In this document: piece by piece, positions 1 through 5,735 of the stretch
How positions within the stretch are numbered: position 1 is the first letter of the stretch
How the letters are laid out: every line of letters starts with the position of its first letter
Assembly: GCA_946221045.1 (NCBI GenBank)
Contig: CAMIIY010000150.1
Coordinates: 1 to 5,735, forward strand
Direction of reading: 5' to 3'
Length of the DNA: 5,735 nucleotides
Source of the DNA: an uncultured Oceanospirillaceae bacterium
Lineage (GTDB): Bacteria > Pseudomonadota > Gammaproteobacteria > Pseudomonadales > Balneatricaceae
Notes under the pieces: model-generated
Seen by the model: the letters and a program-made list of their open reading frames with translations, nothing else
What the model was told of the DNA's origin: nothing
Database searches by the model: none
Position numbers and translations under genes: made by a program

Positions 1-696
1 GATTCCTCTGTGGGTGGCAAGACCGGAGTCAACCATCCGCGCGGTAAAAATATGATTGGTGCCTTCCATCAGCCGCGTTGTGTGGTCATTGATACGGAGG
101 TGCTGAATACTTTGCCTGATCAGGAGTTATCAGCAGGCATGGCCGAAGTGATCAAGTACGGTCTGATCTATGATGCTGAGTTCCTGCGCTTCCTTGAATT
201 GAATATGTCGCAATTGATGCAGCGCAGTCCGGCCTTGCTGGCTCAGGCGATTTATCGTTCTTGTGAAATCAAGGCTGAGGTGGTTGCTCAGGATGAACGC
301 GAGTCTGGTATTCGGGCGTTACTGAACCTGGGTCATACATTTGGGCACGCAATTGAAGCTGATCAGGGTTACGGTAATTGGTTGCATGGTGAGGCCGTGG
401 GTGCCGGTACCATGATGGCGGCTGATCTCTCCTGTCGTTTGGGTTGGTTGACCGCCGAGGATGTGCAACGGGTTAAAAATTTACTAATGGCTGCGGGATT
501 GCCCATCTATCCACCTGAAAATATGACTGCAGAAAGGTTCAGAGAACTGATGGCAGTTGATAAAAAAGTTTTGGATGGGCAGTTGCGGCTCGTTTTGCTC
601 AAGCATTTGGGCCAAGGGGTGGTGACAGATCAATTTGACCCGGCTTTGCTCGATCAAACCCTGCGGGCAGGTGATACGTTGGGTCAATGTTGTTGA
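1..696 (+). CDS. aroB: 3-dehydroquinate synthase, 5'-truncated by window edge
   Basis: This is the C-terminal 231 codons of AroB, the cytoplasmic NAD- and metal-dependent enzyme that turns DAHP into 3-dehydroquinate, step two of the shikimate pathway to aromatic amino acids and folate. The family is about 360 residues long, so roughly the first 130 (most of the NAD-binding half) lie left of the window. The frame is open from base 1 and begins with the family motif [13 protein letters not shown]; the GTG at base 10 is an internal valine, not a start. The expected metal ligands are present: Glu in GMAEVIKYG (local residue 49), His in [11 protein letters not shown] (112, with the partner His at 116) and His in NWLHGEAV (129). 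The conserved DKK follows at 187-189. The reading frame is intact to a TGA stop. The damX-like gene starts 21 bases later and is probably co-transcribed. Identification is very secure. Confidence 0.98.
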   Translation, partial: DSSVGGKTGVNHPRGKNMIGAFHQPRCVVIDTEVLNTLPDQELSAGMAEVIKYGLIYDAEFLRFLELNMSQLMQRSPALLAQAIYRSCEIKAEVVAQDERESGIRALLNLGHTFGHAIEADQGYGNWLHGEAVGAGTMMAADLSCRLGWLTAEDVQRVKNLLMAAGLPIYPPENMTAERFRELMAVDKKVLDGQLRLVLLKHLGQGVVTDQFDPALLDQTLRAGDTLGQCC

Positions 697-717
697 TTCC
701 CAGCTGAGGGCAGACGG

Positions 718-2187
718 ATGTCGGAAGTTAACGAGCAGGTGCTCGCAACATATTTTGAACCTCCCAGTCGGGTCCAGTTGTTGGAAAAACTGCAACACCT
801 GATTCGCTATTCAGATTTTCTGTTGTTGGTCACAGGTGAGCCGGGTTCAGGCAAAACGACACTGGTGCAGCAGCTGATTCCAGCGGCCGACGATCCTAAT
901 CTGATTCTGTGTCATTTGGCTTTGTCTGAGCCATTAAAGGACCGTGAGCTTATCACTCGGCTTGTAAAACAGCTGCCTCAGCATGAGGAGAGCGGTAACA
1001 GCCTTGCAGAGCAGTTGACTCAGTTTCAATCGCAACTTAAAGCACTGTCTGATGCAGGACAGAAATGTTTGATTCTGGTCGATAATGCGGATCTGCTAAA
1101 CGATTCTGCACTGGACTTGTTGCTGAATTTGCATGCCGCTTCGGGGCCGGAACAACAGGTTCAACTGGTTTTGTTTGCGGAAGTAAACTTTGCTGCGCGC
1201 CTGGCTCAAAATGAGCTTATTCGTCACCTTGAAGGACGGATTCACAATCTGTTGCTGGTGGGCATGAAGGATGAGGAAGTGCATGCCTTTATGGAGATTT
1301 GTTTGCCGCAAAGTGCCAGGCTTTCCATGCAAAAGCGTGATGCGATTGTGCAGCGCTCTGGGGGTATGCCGGGCAAGGTAATTGAACTGTTGTCGGCTAA
1401 TTCGGCTGTTTCTGCTTCACGTCTTTTTCCCTTGCCGCCACTGCATATGGCAGGTATTGCAGTGATGCTGCTGTTGGTGCTGATATTGTCTATGTGGCAG
1501 TTTATGCCCGAAGAGCCTTTGGTTGCGACCGCAGATGTGCCTGAGCGAATCGCAGTGCCCCTGAGTGTGGATGTGTCGCCAGCGGCTGACCCGTCACCAA
1601 CAGTTGAAATCGAAGTGATACCCGCCCCGGAAAGACCTGTCCCGGAAACTTCTCAGCAGGTGCCTGAAAAGGCTGCTGCTGGTTCAGAGCAGGTGGCAGC
1701 TGTAGAGCAAACGGCTGCACCTGTTGTAGAACGACAACAGGAACAGCAGGTCGCTGTTAAGAGTGCTGATGTTAAGCTTCAGGCTGATGTGGCAGCGACA
1801 GTTGTGGACAATGTTGTGCCCGAGGTTAAACGCGCTGTGCCAGAGACTCAGGTCAAACCTTCGTCGGAGGTGGCGTCACAGTATTCCCGGGATGAACAAA
1901 CTCTGCTGGGCTGGCCTGCTAAATCCTATACCCTGCAAGTGATGGGCTCGCGTAGTGAGGAAGGTGCTCGGAAATTTATTCAAAACCAGTCTTCTGCTGC
2001 AGATTTTTATTATTTTGCAACGCAATATAAAGCCAAACCATGGTATGTTGTGGTATACGGACAGTACAGTAACCGCGATGCAGCGACTTCTGCTATCCGA
2101 GAGCTGCCTGCTGCGCTGCAAAAGGTCCGACCCTGGGCTCGCAGTCTGCAGAGTGTGCAACTGGATATAAAGAAGAAAACCAACTAA
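718..2187 (+). CDS. damX: DamX-like protein: AAA ATPase, transmembrane segment, SPOR domain
   Basis: A 489-residue bitopic membrane protein. Residues 1-230 form an ExeA/GspA-type AAA ATPase: Walker A GEPGSGKT (40-47), Walker B-like LILVDNAD (118-125), then VLFAEVNFAARL (151-162) and GGMPGKVIELL (215-225). One hydrophobic segment follows at about 243-262. A 140-residue linker rich in Val, Ala, Pro, Glu and Gln then leads to a C-terminal SPOR domain (402-484) with SYTLQVMGS, PWYVVVYGQY and the DamX-like ending LPAALQKVRPWARSLQSVQ. SPOR domains bind glycan strands stripped of stem peptides at the division septum, so a role in cell division is inferred, with the ATPase in the cytoplasm and SPOR in the periplasm. 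E. coli DamX also follows aroB but lacks the ATPase; Pseudomonas-type homologues carry it. The ATG is the first start after the in-frame aroB stop and has TGAGGG (705-710) seven bases before it. Walker B has Asn where Glu is usual. Family assignment is strong; the exact role is not proven. Confidence 0.9.
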   Translation: MSEVNEQVLATYFEPPSRVQLLEKLQHLIRYSDFLLLVTGEPGSGKTTLVQQLIPAADDPNLILCHLALSEPLKDRELITRLVKQLPQHEESGNSLAEQLTQFQSQLKALSDAGQKCLILVDNADLLNDSALDLLLNLHAASGPEQQVQLVLFAEVNFAARLAQNELIRHLEGRIHNLLLVGMKDEEVHAFMEICLPQSARLSMQKRDAIVQRSGGMPGKVIELLSANSAVSASRLFPLPPLHMAGIAVMLLLVLILSMWQFMPEEPLVATADVPERIAVPLSVDVSPAADPSPTVEIEVIPAPERPVPETSQQVPEKAAAGSEQVAAVEQTAAPVVERQQEQQVAVKSADVKLQADVAATVVDNVVPEVKRAVPETQVKPSSEVASQYSRDEQTLLGWPAKSYTLQVMGSRSEEGARKFIQNQSSAADFYYFATQYKAKPWYVVVYGQYSNRDAATSAIRELPAALQKVRPWARSLQSVQLDIKKKTN

Positions 2188-2195
2188 GAATCAAC

Positions 2196-2214
2196 AGGTT
2201 GGTATGAGGTTGGT
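2196..2214. repeat. Direct repeat AGGTTGGT, 11-base period
   Basis: Two exact copies of AGGTTGGT (2196-2203 and 2207-2214) start 11 bases apart, about one helical turn. They lie just after the damX-like stop codon and about 45-65 bases upstream of the candidate -35 box of gltB. Same-face spacing is what an activator binding as a direct-repeat dimer would need, but no known regulator consensus was recognised. Chance is a real alternative for such short copies. Confidence 0.4.
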
Positions 2215-2243
2215 GCCCTTCGCGCCATCCGTCCTATGAGGAC

Positions 2244-2259
2244 ATTTCAGGTCTGAAAT
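2244..2259. promoter_or_regulatory. 16-base palindrome next to the -35 box; candidate operator
   Basis: The sequence ATTTCAG-GT-CTGAAAT has two perfect 7-base arms around a 2-base centre. It ends at the base before the candidate gltB -35 hexamer (2260-2265), a position where a bound dimer could either contact or exclude RNA polymerase. As RNA it would be a short AU-rich hairpin with no T run directly after it, so it is a poor terminator. No regulator can be named from the sequence. Confidence 0.4.
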
Positions 2260-2288
2260 TTGTTCCAAAACCTCTTCGCGTGTAGAAT
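2260..2288 (+). promoter_or_regulatory. Candidate sigma-70 promoter of gltB
   Basis: A -35 like TTGTTC (2260-2265, three of six consensus bases including the key TTG) and a -10 TAGAAT (2283-2288, five of six) are separated by an ideal 17 bases. Transcription would begin near 2295, giving a leader of about 85 bases before the gltB start. This would let gltB be expressed separately from aroB-damX. The match is by eye; the weak -35 suggests help from an activator. Confidence 0.5.
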
Positions 2289-2301
2289 AGCTCTCCCTTT
2301 T

Positions 2302-2327
2302 TGCCGAGAGTCGTTGGTTGATCGGCA
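2302..2327 (+). repeat. Inverted repeat in the gltB leader
   Basis: TGCCGA (2302-2307) is the exact reverse complement of TCGGCA (2322-2327), with 14 bases between. If transcription starts near 2295 the leader RNA could form a 6-base-pair stem here. There is no following U run, so it is not an intrinsic terminator. It may be a minor leader structure, a binding site, or chance. Confidence 0.3.
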
Positions 2328-2332
2328 TTGGG

Positions 2333-2369
2333 TACCTTTAAGGTATTGATTCTTAAGTATTTTTAAGTA
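2333..2369. repeat. AT-rich leader segment with palindrome and three TTAAG repeats
   Basis: TACCTT-T-AAGGTA (2333-2345) is a perfect odd-centred palindrome. Overlapping it and continuing towards the ribosome binding site are three copies of TTAAG: TTAAGGTA at 2338 and TTAAGTA at 2353 and 2363, the last two exactly 10 bases apart. CTTAA (2352-2356) and TTAAG (2363-2367) are also inverted complements. The segment would keep the translation start region poorly structured and could also bind a protein. No named site is claimed. Confidence 0.4.
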
Positions 2370-2372
2370 GGA
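2369..2372 (+). promoter_or_regulatory. Ribosome binding site of gltB
   Basis: AGGA lies seven bases before the ATG at 2380. An in-frame TAG at 2368-2370 overlaps the site, so translation of gltB cannot start further upstream. The other nearby ATG, at 2373, is in a different frame. Together these fix the gltB start. Confidence 0.8.
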
Positions 2373-2379
2373 ATGGCTT

Positions 2380-5300
2380 ATGAGCAAAGGTCTTTATCGC
2401 CCCGGTGAGTTCAAAGATAACTGTGGCTTTGGCCTTATGGCACACATGCAAGGCACCGCGAGCCACGATCTGCTGGACAAAGCGATTGAAGCCCTGGCAT
2501 GTATGACCCACCGTGGCGGTATCGCTGCTGATGGTCGCACAGGTGATGGTTGTGGTCTGCTGATGCAGAAACCGGATGGTTTCCTGCGTGCGGTGGCAAA
2601 AGAAGAACTGGGTATCGATCTGGGTGAACTCTATGCCGTTGGCATGATTTTCCTGTCACAGGATACTCAGCAGGCAGAAGCGGGTCGTCAGGCAGTGAAT
2701 GCCGCCGTTGCCGCAGAAGGTCTTAAGGTCGCGGGCTGGCGTGTTGTTCCTACTGATGAAAGCTGTCTGGGTCCGATTGCCAAGGACACCTTGCCGCAGA
2801 TTGAACAGGTCTTCATCACCTCCCACGATAAAACAGAGCGTGAACTGGCGGTCAGCCTTTTTGTCGCACGGCGTAAAGCTGAGCTGGCTATGACAGCAGA
2901 TACAGATTTCTACATCTGTAGTTTTTCAGACAAAGTGCTGTCCTATAAAGGTCTGACTATGCCGGTGGATCTGCCGGTCTTTTACCGTGATCTGGCTGAT
3001 GTGCGTCTTGAGACGGCCGTATGTACTTATCACCAGCGTTTCTCGACCAATACCGCGCCGCGCTGGCCGCTGGCACAGCCATTCCGTTTTCTGGCACACA
3101 ATGGTGAGATCAACACCATTGAAGGTAACCGTAACTGGGCGAAAGCCCGGGCGAAAAAGTTTGAGACAGCGGTGTTACCCAACCTGGCTGAGCTGCAGCC
3201 AATCGTAAATACCACCGGTTCTGACTCATCCAGCATGGACAATATGCTGGAATTTCTGCTGATCGGCGGAATCGATATCTACCGTGCAGTGCGGATGATC
3301 GTGCCACCGGCCTGGCAGAACGTTGATACCATGGATTCTGATCTGCGTGCGTTCTACGAGTACAACTCCATGCATATGGAACCATGGGATGGTCCTGCGG
3401 GCATGGTAATGACCGACGGTCGTTACGCTGTGTGTATGCTGGACCGTAACGGCCTGCGTCCGTCCCGTTGGGTGATGACCAAACAGGGCTATATCTGTAC
3501 TGCGTCTGAGATCGGCGTATTCAGTTACGAGCCGGCGGACATTGTTGCTCAGGGCCGTGTCGGGCCGGGCCAGATTCTGGCGATTGATACCCAGAGTGGC
3601 GAAGTGCTGCACACCAGCGATGTTGATGGTCGCCTGAAAAAAGCTCAGCCCTACAAACAGTGGCTGAAGCAGCATGGTCTGCGTCTTGAACAGACCATGA
3701 ACTTCGAAGCAGAAGTCGAGGCTTTCAGTGCCTGTGAAATGTCTGCCGATGAAGTCAAACAGCACATGAAAATGTTCCAGGTCACCTTTGAAGAGCGTGA
3801 TCAGGTTCTGCGTCCGCTGGGTGAAACCGGTATGGAAGCGATCGGCTCCATGGGTGACGATAAGCCGATGGCCGTACTTTCAAGCCGTGTACGCTCGGTC
3901 TATGACTATTTCCGTCAGCAGTTTGCTCAGGTGACTAACCCGCCAATCGATCCACTGCGTGAAGCGATTGTGATGTCGCTGGAAACCTGTATTGGTGCAG
4001 AGCGCAATGTCTTTGAAGAAACCCCGGAACATGCACGACGTGTGATTCTGACTACGCCGGTGCTGTCGGCGAACAAGTTTGTTCGTCTGCGTGATAACAG
4101 TGAGCCGGGTTTTGAAGTTGCCAAGATTGATCTGAATTACGATCCGACTCAGCAAACGCTGGATCAGGCCATCAAGTCTGTAACAGAACAGGCGGGTGAC
4201 GCGGTACGCAGCGGCAAGGTACTGATCATCCTGAGTGATGCCAAGATCAAAACCGGGTATCTGCCAATCCATGCGGCGCTGGCGACCGGTGCTGTGCACC
4301 ACTATCTGGTGGATAACGGCCTGCGTTGTGATGCCAATATCATTGTTGAGTCCGGTACCCTGCGTGACCCGCATCACTTTGCGGTACTGTTTGGCTTCGG
4401 TGCAACGGCGGTTTACCCATACCTTGCGTACCGGGTACTGAATGATCTGTGTGCCAGCGGCGAGATGACCGTTGAGCCGCTGCAGTCCCATGAGAACTTC
4501 CGTAAGGGCATCAATAAAGGACTGATGAAGATCCTGTCGAAGATGGGTATCTCCACCATTGCCTCCTACCGTGGCGCTCAGTTGTTTGAAGCCGTGGGCC
4601 TGAGCACTGAAGTGGTTGATCTGTGTTTCAAAGGTGTGGCGAGCCGCATTGAAGGTGCCCGCTTTGACGACTTCCAGTTTGAACAGTCGCTGCTGGCGAA
4701 AGAAGCCTGGATTCCACGTAAGCCAATTCAGGCCGGCGGTCTGTTGAAATACAAACACGATGGTGAGTATCACGCCTATAACCCGGATGTGGTTAAAACC
4801 ATTCATGAAGCGGTACAGACCGGTGACTCGGCGGTGTACCAGAAATATGCTGATCTGGTAAACAAACGCGGTGTTGCAACGCTGCGTGACTTGCTGGGTC
4901 TGAAGCAGGTGCAGCCGATTGCACTGGATCAGGTTGAGCCGGTTGAAGCGATCTTCCCGCGTTTTGACTCGGCAGCCATGTCACTGGGTGCATTGTCACC
5001 TGAGGCGCATGAAGCGCTGGCTGTCGCCATGAACGAGCTGGGTGGTCGCTCCAACTCCGGTGAAGGTGGTGAAGATCCTGCCCGTCACGGCACCATCAAA
5101 CGCTCCAAGATCAAACAGGTGGCCTCTGGTCGCTTCGGTGTGACCCCGGAATATCTGGTCAACGCCGATGTCATGCAGATCAAGGTAGCTCAGGGTGCGA
5201 AACCGGGTGAAGGTGGTCAGCTGCCAGGTGGTAAGGTGAACGACCTGATCGCACGTCTGCGTTACTCTGTGCCGGGCGTAACCCTGATTTCGCCGCCACC

Positions 5301-5735
5301 ACACCACGATATCTATTCAATCGAGGATCTGGCGCAGCTGATCTTTGACCTGAAACAGGTGAATCCTGATGGTCTGGTATCGGTTAAACTGGTATCCCGT
5401 CCGGGTGTTGGCACCATCGCCTGCGGTGTGGCCAAGGCCTATGCTGACCTGATTACCATTTCCGGTTATGACGGCGGTACTGCGGCGTCTCCGCTGACCT
5501 CTATTCACTATGCCGGTTCCCCATGGGAGCTGGGTCTGTCTGATGCGCACCAGTCGCTGCGTGGCAACCAACTGCGTGGCAAGATTCGTCTGCAGACAGA
5601 CGGTGGTCTGAAAACCGGTCTGGACGTTGTGAAAGCCGCGATTCTGGGTGCGGAAAGCTTCGGCTTCGGTACCATGCCGATGGTGGCGCTGGGTTGTAAA
5701 TACCTGCGTATCTGTCACCTGAATAACTGTGCTAC
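2380..5735 (+). CDS. gltB: Glutamate synthase large (alpha) subunit, 3'-truncated by window edge
   Basis: GltB with the small subunit GltD turns glutamine plus 2-oxoglutarate into two glutamates using NADPH, in the cytoplasm. The first 1118 codons of about 1480 are present. A 14-residue propeptide precedes Cys15, the nucleophile exposed by cleavage (DNCGFG). The class II glutaminase domain (about 15-430) shows [14 protein letters not shown] (218-225), HNGEI (240-244) and GSDSSSMDN (280-288). The central domain follows, with [18 protein letters not shown]. The FMN synthase domain starts near 860: [23 protein letters not shown] (891-899), [16 protein letters not shown] from 935, and QTDGGLKTG. 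The [3Fe-4S] cysteines are 1106, 1112 and 1117 ([13 protein letters not shown]), just inside the edge. The reading frame is uninterrupted. A usually invariant Gly in GGTGASP is Ala1035 here. Strong preference for CTG, CGT and GGT codons suggests high expression. The C-terminal beta-helix domain and gltD should lie downstream. Confidence 0.98.
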   Translation, partial: MSKGLYRPGEFKDNCGFGLMAHMQGTASHDLLDKAIEALACMTHRGGIAADGRTGDGCGLLMQKPDGFLRAVAKEELGIDLGELYAVGMIFLSQDTQQAEAGRQAVNAAVAAEGLKVAGWRVVPTDESCLGPIAKDTLPQIEQVFITSHDKTERELAVSLFVARRKAELAMTADTDFYICSFSDKVLSYKGLTMPVDLPVFYRDLADVRLETAVCTYHQRFSTNTAPRWPLAQPFRFLAHNGEINTIEGNRNWAKARAKKFETAVLPNLAELQPIVNTTGSDSSSMDNMLEFLLIGGIDIYRAVRMIVPPAWQNVDTMDSDLRAFYEYNSMHMEPWDGPAGMVMTDGRYAVCMLDRNGLRPSRWVMTKQGYICTASEIGVFSYEPADIVAQGRVGPGQILAIDTQSGEVLHTSDVDGRLKKAQPYKQWLKQHGLRLEQTMNFEAEVEAFSACEMSADEVKQHMKMFQVTFEERDQVLRPLGETGMEAIGSMGDDKPMAVLSSRVRSVYDYFRQQFAQVTNPPIDPLREAIVMSLETCIGAERNVFEETPEHARRVILTTPVLSANKFVRLRDNSEPGFEVAKIDLNYDPTQQTLDQAIKSVTEQAGDAVRSGKVLIILSDAKIKTGYLPIHAALATGAVHHYLVDNGLRCDANIIVESGTLRDPHHFAVLFGFGATAVYPYLAYRVLNDLCASGEMTVEPLQSHENFRKGINKGLMKILSKMGISTIASYRGAQLFEAVGLSTEVVDLCFKGVASRIEGARFDDFQFEQSLLAKEAWIPRKPIQAGGLLKYKHDGEYHAYNPDVVKTIHEAVQTGDSAVYQKYADLVNKRGVATLRDLLGLKQVQPIALDQVEPVEAIFPRFDSAAMSLGALSPEAHEALAVAMNELGGRSNSGEGGEDPARHGTIKRSKIKQVASGRFGVTPEYLVNADVMQIKVAQGAKPGEGGQLPGGKVNDLIARLRYSVPGVTLISPPPHHDIYSIEDLAQLIFDLKQVNPDGLVSVKLVSRPGVGTIACGVAKAYADLITISGYDGGTAASPLTSIHYAGSPWELGLSDAHQSLRGNQLRGKIRLQTDGGLKTGLDVVKAAILGAESFGFGTMPMVALGCKYLRICHLNNCA

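Larger units (their letters stand above)
2188..2379. other. Intergenic region between damX-like and gltB
   Basis: This 192-base stretch has no plausible protein-coding gene and contains the likely control region of gltB. From left to right it holds a direct repeat of AGGTTGGT, a 16-base palindrome, a candidate sigma-70 promoter, a leader with short inverted repeats, an AT-rich segment with repeated TTAAG, and the gltB ribosome binding site. I see no convincing intrinsic terminator for the aroB-damX transcript: no GC-rich hairpin is followed directly by a T run. Read-through into gltB or Rho-dependent termination are both possible. No sigma-54 type GG-N10-GC element was recognised. Confidence 0.8.

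Noticed and set aside
10..12. GTG as a possible start of aroB
   Set aside because: The frame is open upstream and the codons before it (Asp-Ser-Ser) belong to the conserved AroB motif, so the gene simply enters from the left edge.
484..798. Minus-strand open frame of 104 codons spanning the aroB-damX junction
   Set aside because: It overlaps the well-conserved aroB 3' end and the damX-like start, and no recognisable domain is visible.
2179..2203. ACCAAC/GTTGGT inverted repeat across the damX-like stop as a terminator
   Set aside because: The stem is only six pairs with a 13-base loop and no T run follows.
2244..2303. Palindrome 2244-2259 plus the T run at 2298-2302 as an intrinsic terminator
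   Set aside because: The stem is AT-rich and about 40 bases separate it from the T run; this is not the terminator layout.
2291..2310. CTCTC/GAGAG inverted repeat as a leader hairpin competing with the 2302-2327 stem
   Set aside because: Its left arm lies at or before the predicted transcription start near 2295, so most of it would not be in the RNA.
3226..3765. Minus-strand open frame of 179 codons
   Set aside because: It is antisense to the conserved glutaminase domain of gltB and has no recognisable motif, so it is treated as a shadow.
3880..4806. Minus-strand open frame of 308 codons
   Set aside because: It lies wholly inside gltB, whose + strand protein is conserved across this stretch. 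Its product resembles nothing I recognise, and biased codon use of gltB readily creates long antisense frames.
5317..5718. Minus-strand open frame of 133 codons, Thr- and Gln-rich
   Set aside because: It is antisense to the FMN domain of gltB; the odd composition follows from reverse-reading its preferred codons.
1..5735. CRISPR array, insertion sequence, tRNA, prophage or toxin-antitoxin module
   Set aside because: No regularly spaced repeats, transposase motifs, tRNA-like arms or small paired genes were seen; nearly all of the window is three housekeeping genes.

Overview
The window reads as a chromosomal housekeeping locus of a gammaproteobacterium. Three genes lie head to tail on the + strand: the 3' part of aroB (3-dehydroquinate synthase), a complete damX-like gene (cytoplasmic AAA ATPase, one membrane segment, periplasmic SPOR domain), and the first three quarters of gltB (large subunit of NADPH-type glutamate synthase). 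As I recall it, the order aroB - AAA/SPOR gene - gltB is that of Pseudomonas and related marine (Oceanospirillales-type) gammaproteobacteria; in Escherichia coli the damX gene after aroB is followed by dam. The AroB and GltB proteins look more like the Pseudomonas forms than the enteric ones, for example the short GltB propeptide and the AroB motif GGKTGVNHP. Base composition is moderate, not the high GC of Pseudomonas, so a marine relative is a reasonable guess. The species cannot be named.

Layout: aroB occupies 1-696, its start lying outside the window. After a 21-base gap, damX-like runs 718-2187, and the tight spacing suggests one transcript. A 192-base intergenic region (2188-2379) follows. 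It holds a one-turn direct repeat, a palindrome abutting the -35 box of a candidate sigma-70 promoter, an AT-rich leader with three TTAAG repeats, and the gltB ribosome binding site. gltB begins at 2380 and runs off the right edge just after the third cysteine of its [3Fe-4S] cluster motif.

The genes do not form one pathway. AroB makes the first ring of the shikimate pathway, the DamX-like protein is probably a cell-division or envelope protein that binds septal peptidoglycan, and GltB with GltD (expected just downstream) assimilates ammonia into glutamate. gltB has its own candidate promoter and a codon choice typical of high expression; aroB and damX use more relaxed codons.

I see no mobile element, CRISPR array, RNA gene or prophage, and no convincing new system. 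The points most worth a second look are the DamX-like ATPase (its architecture and unusual Walker B motif) and the small symmetric elements in front of gltB. All minus-strand open frames lie inside, or overlap, well-supported + strand genes and are treated as shadows.
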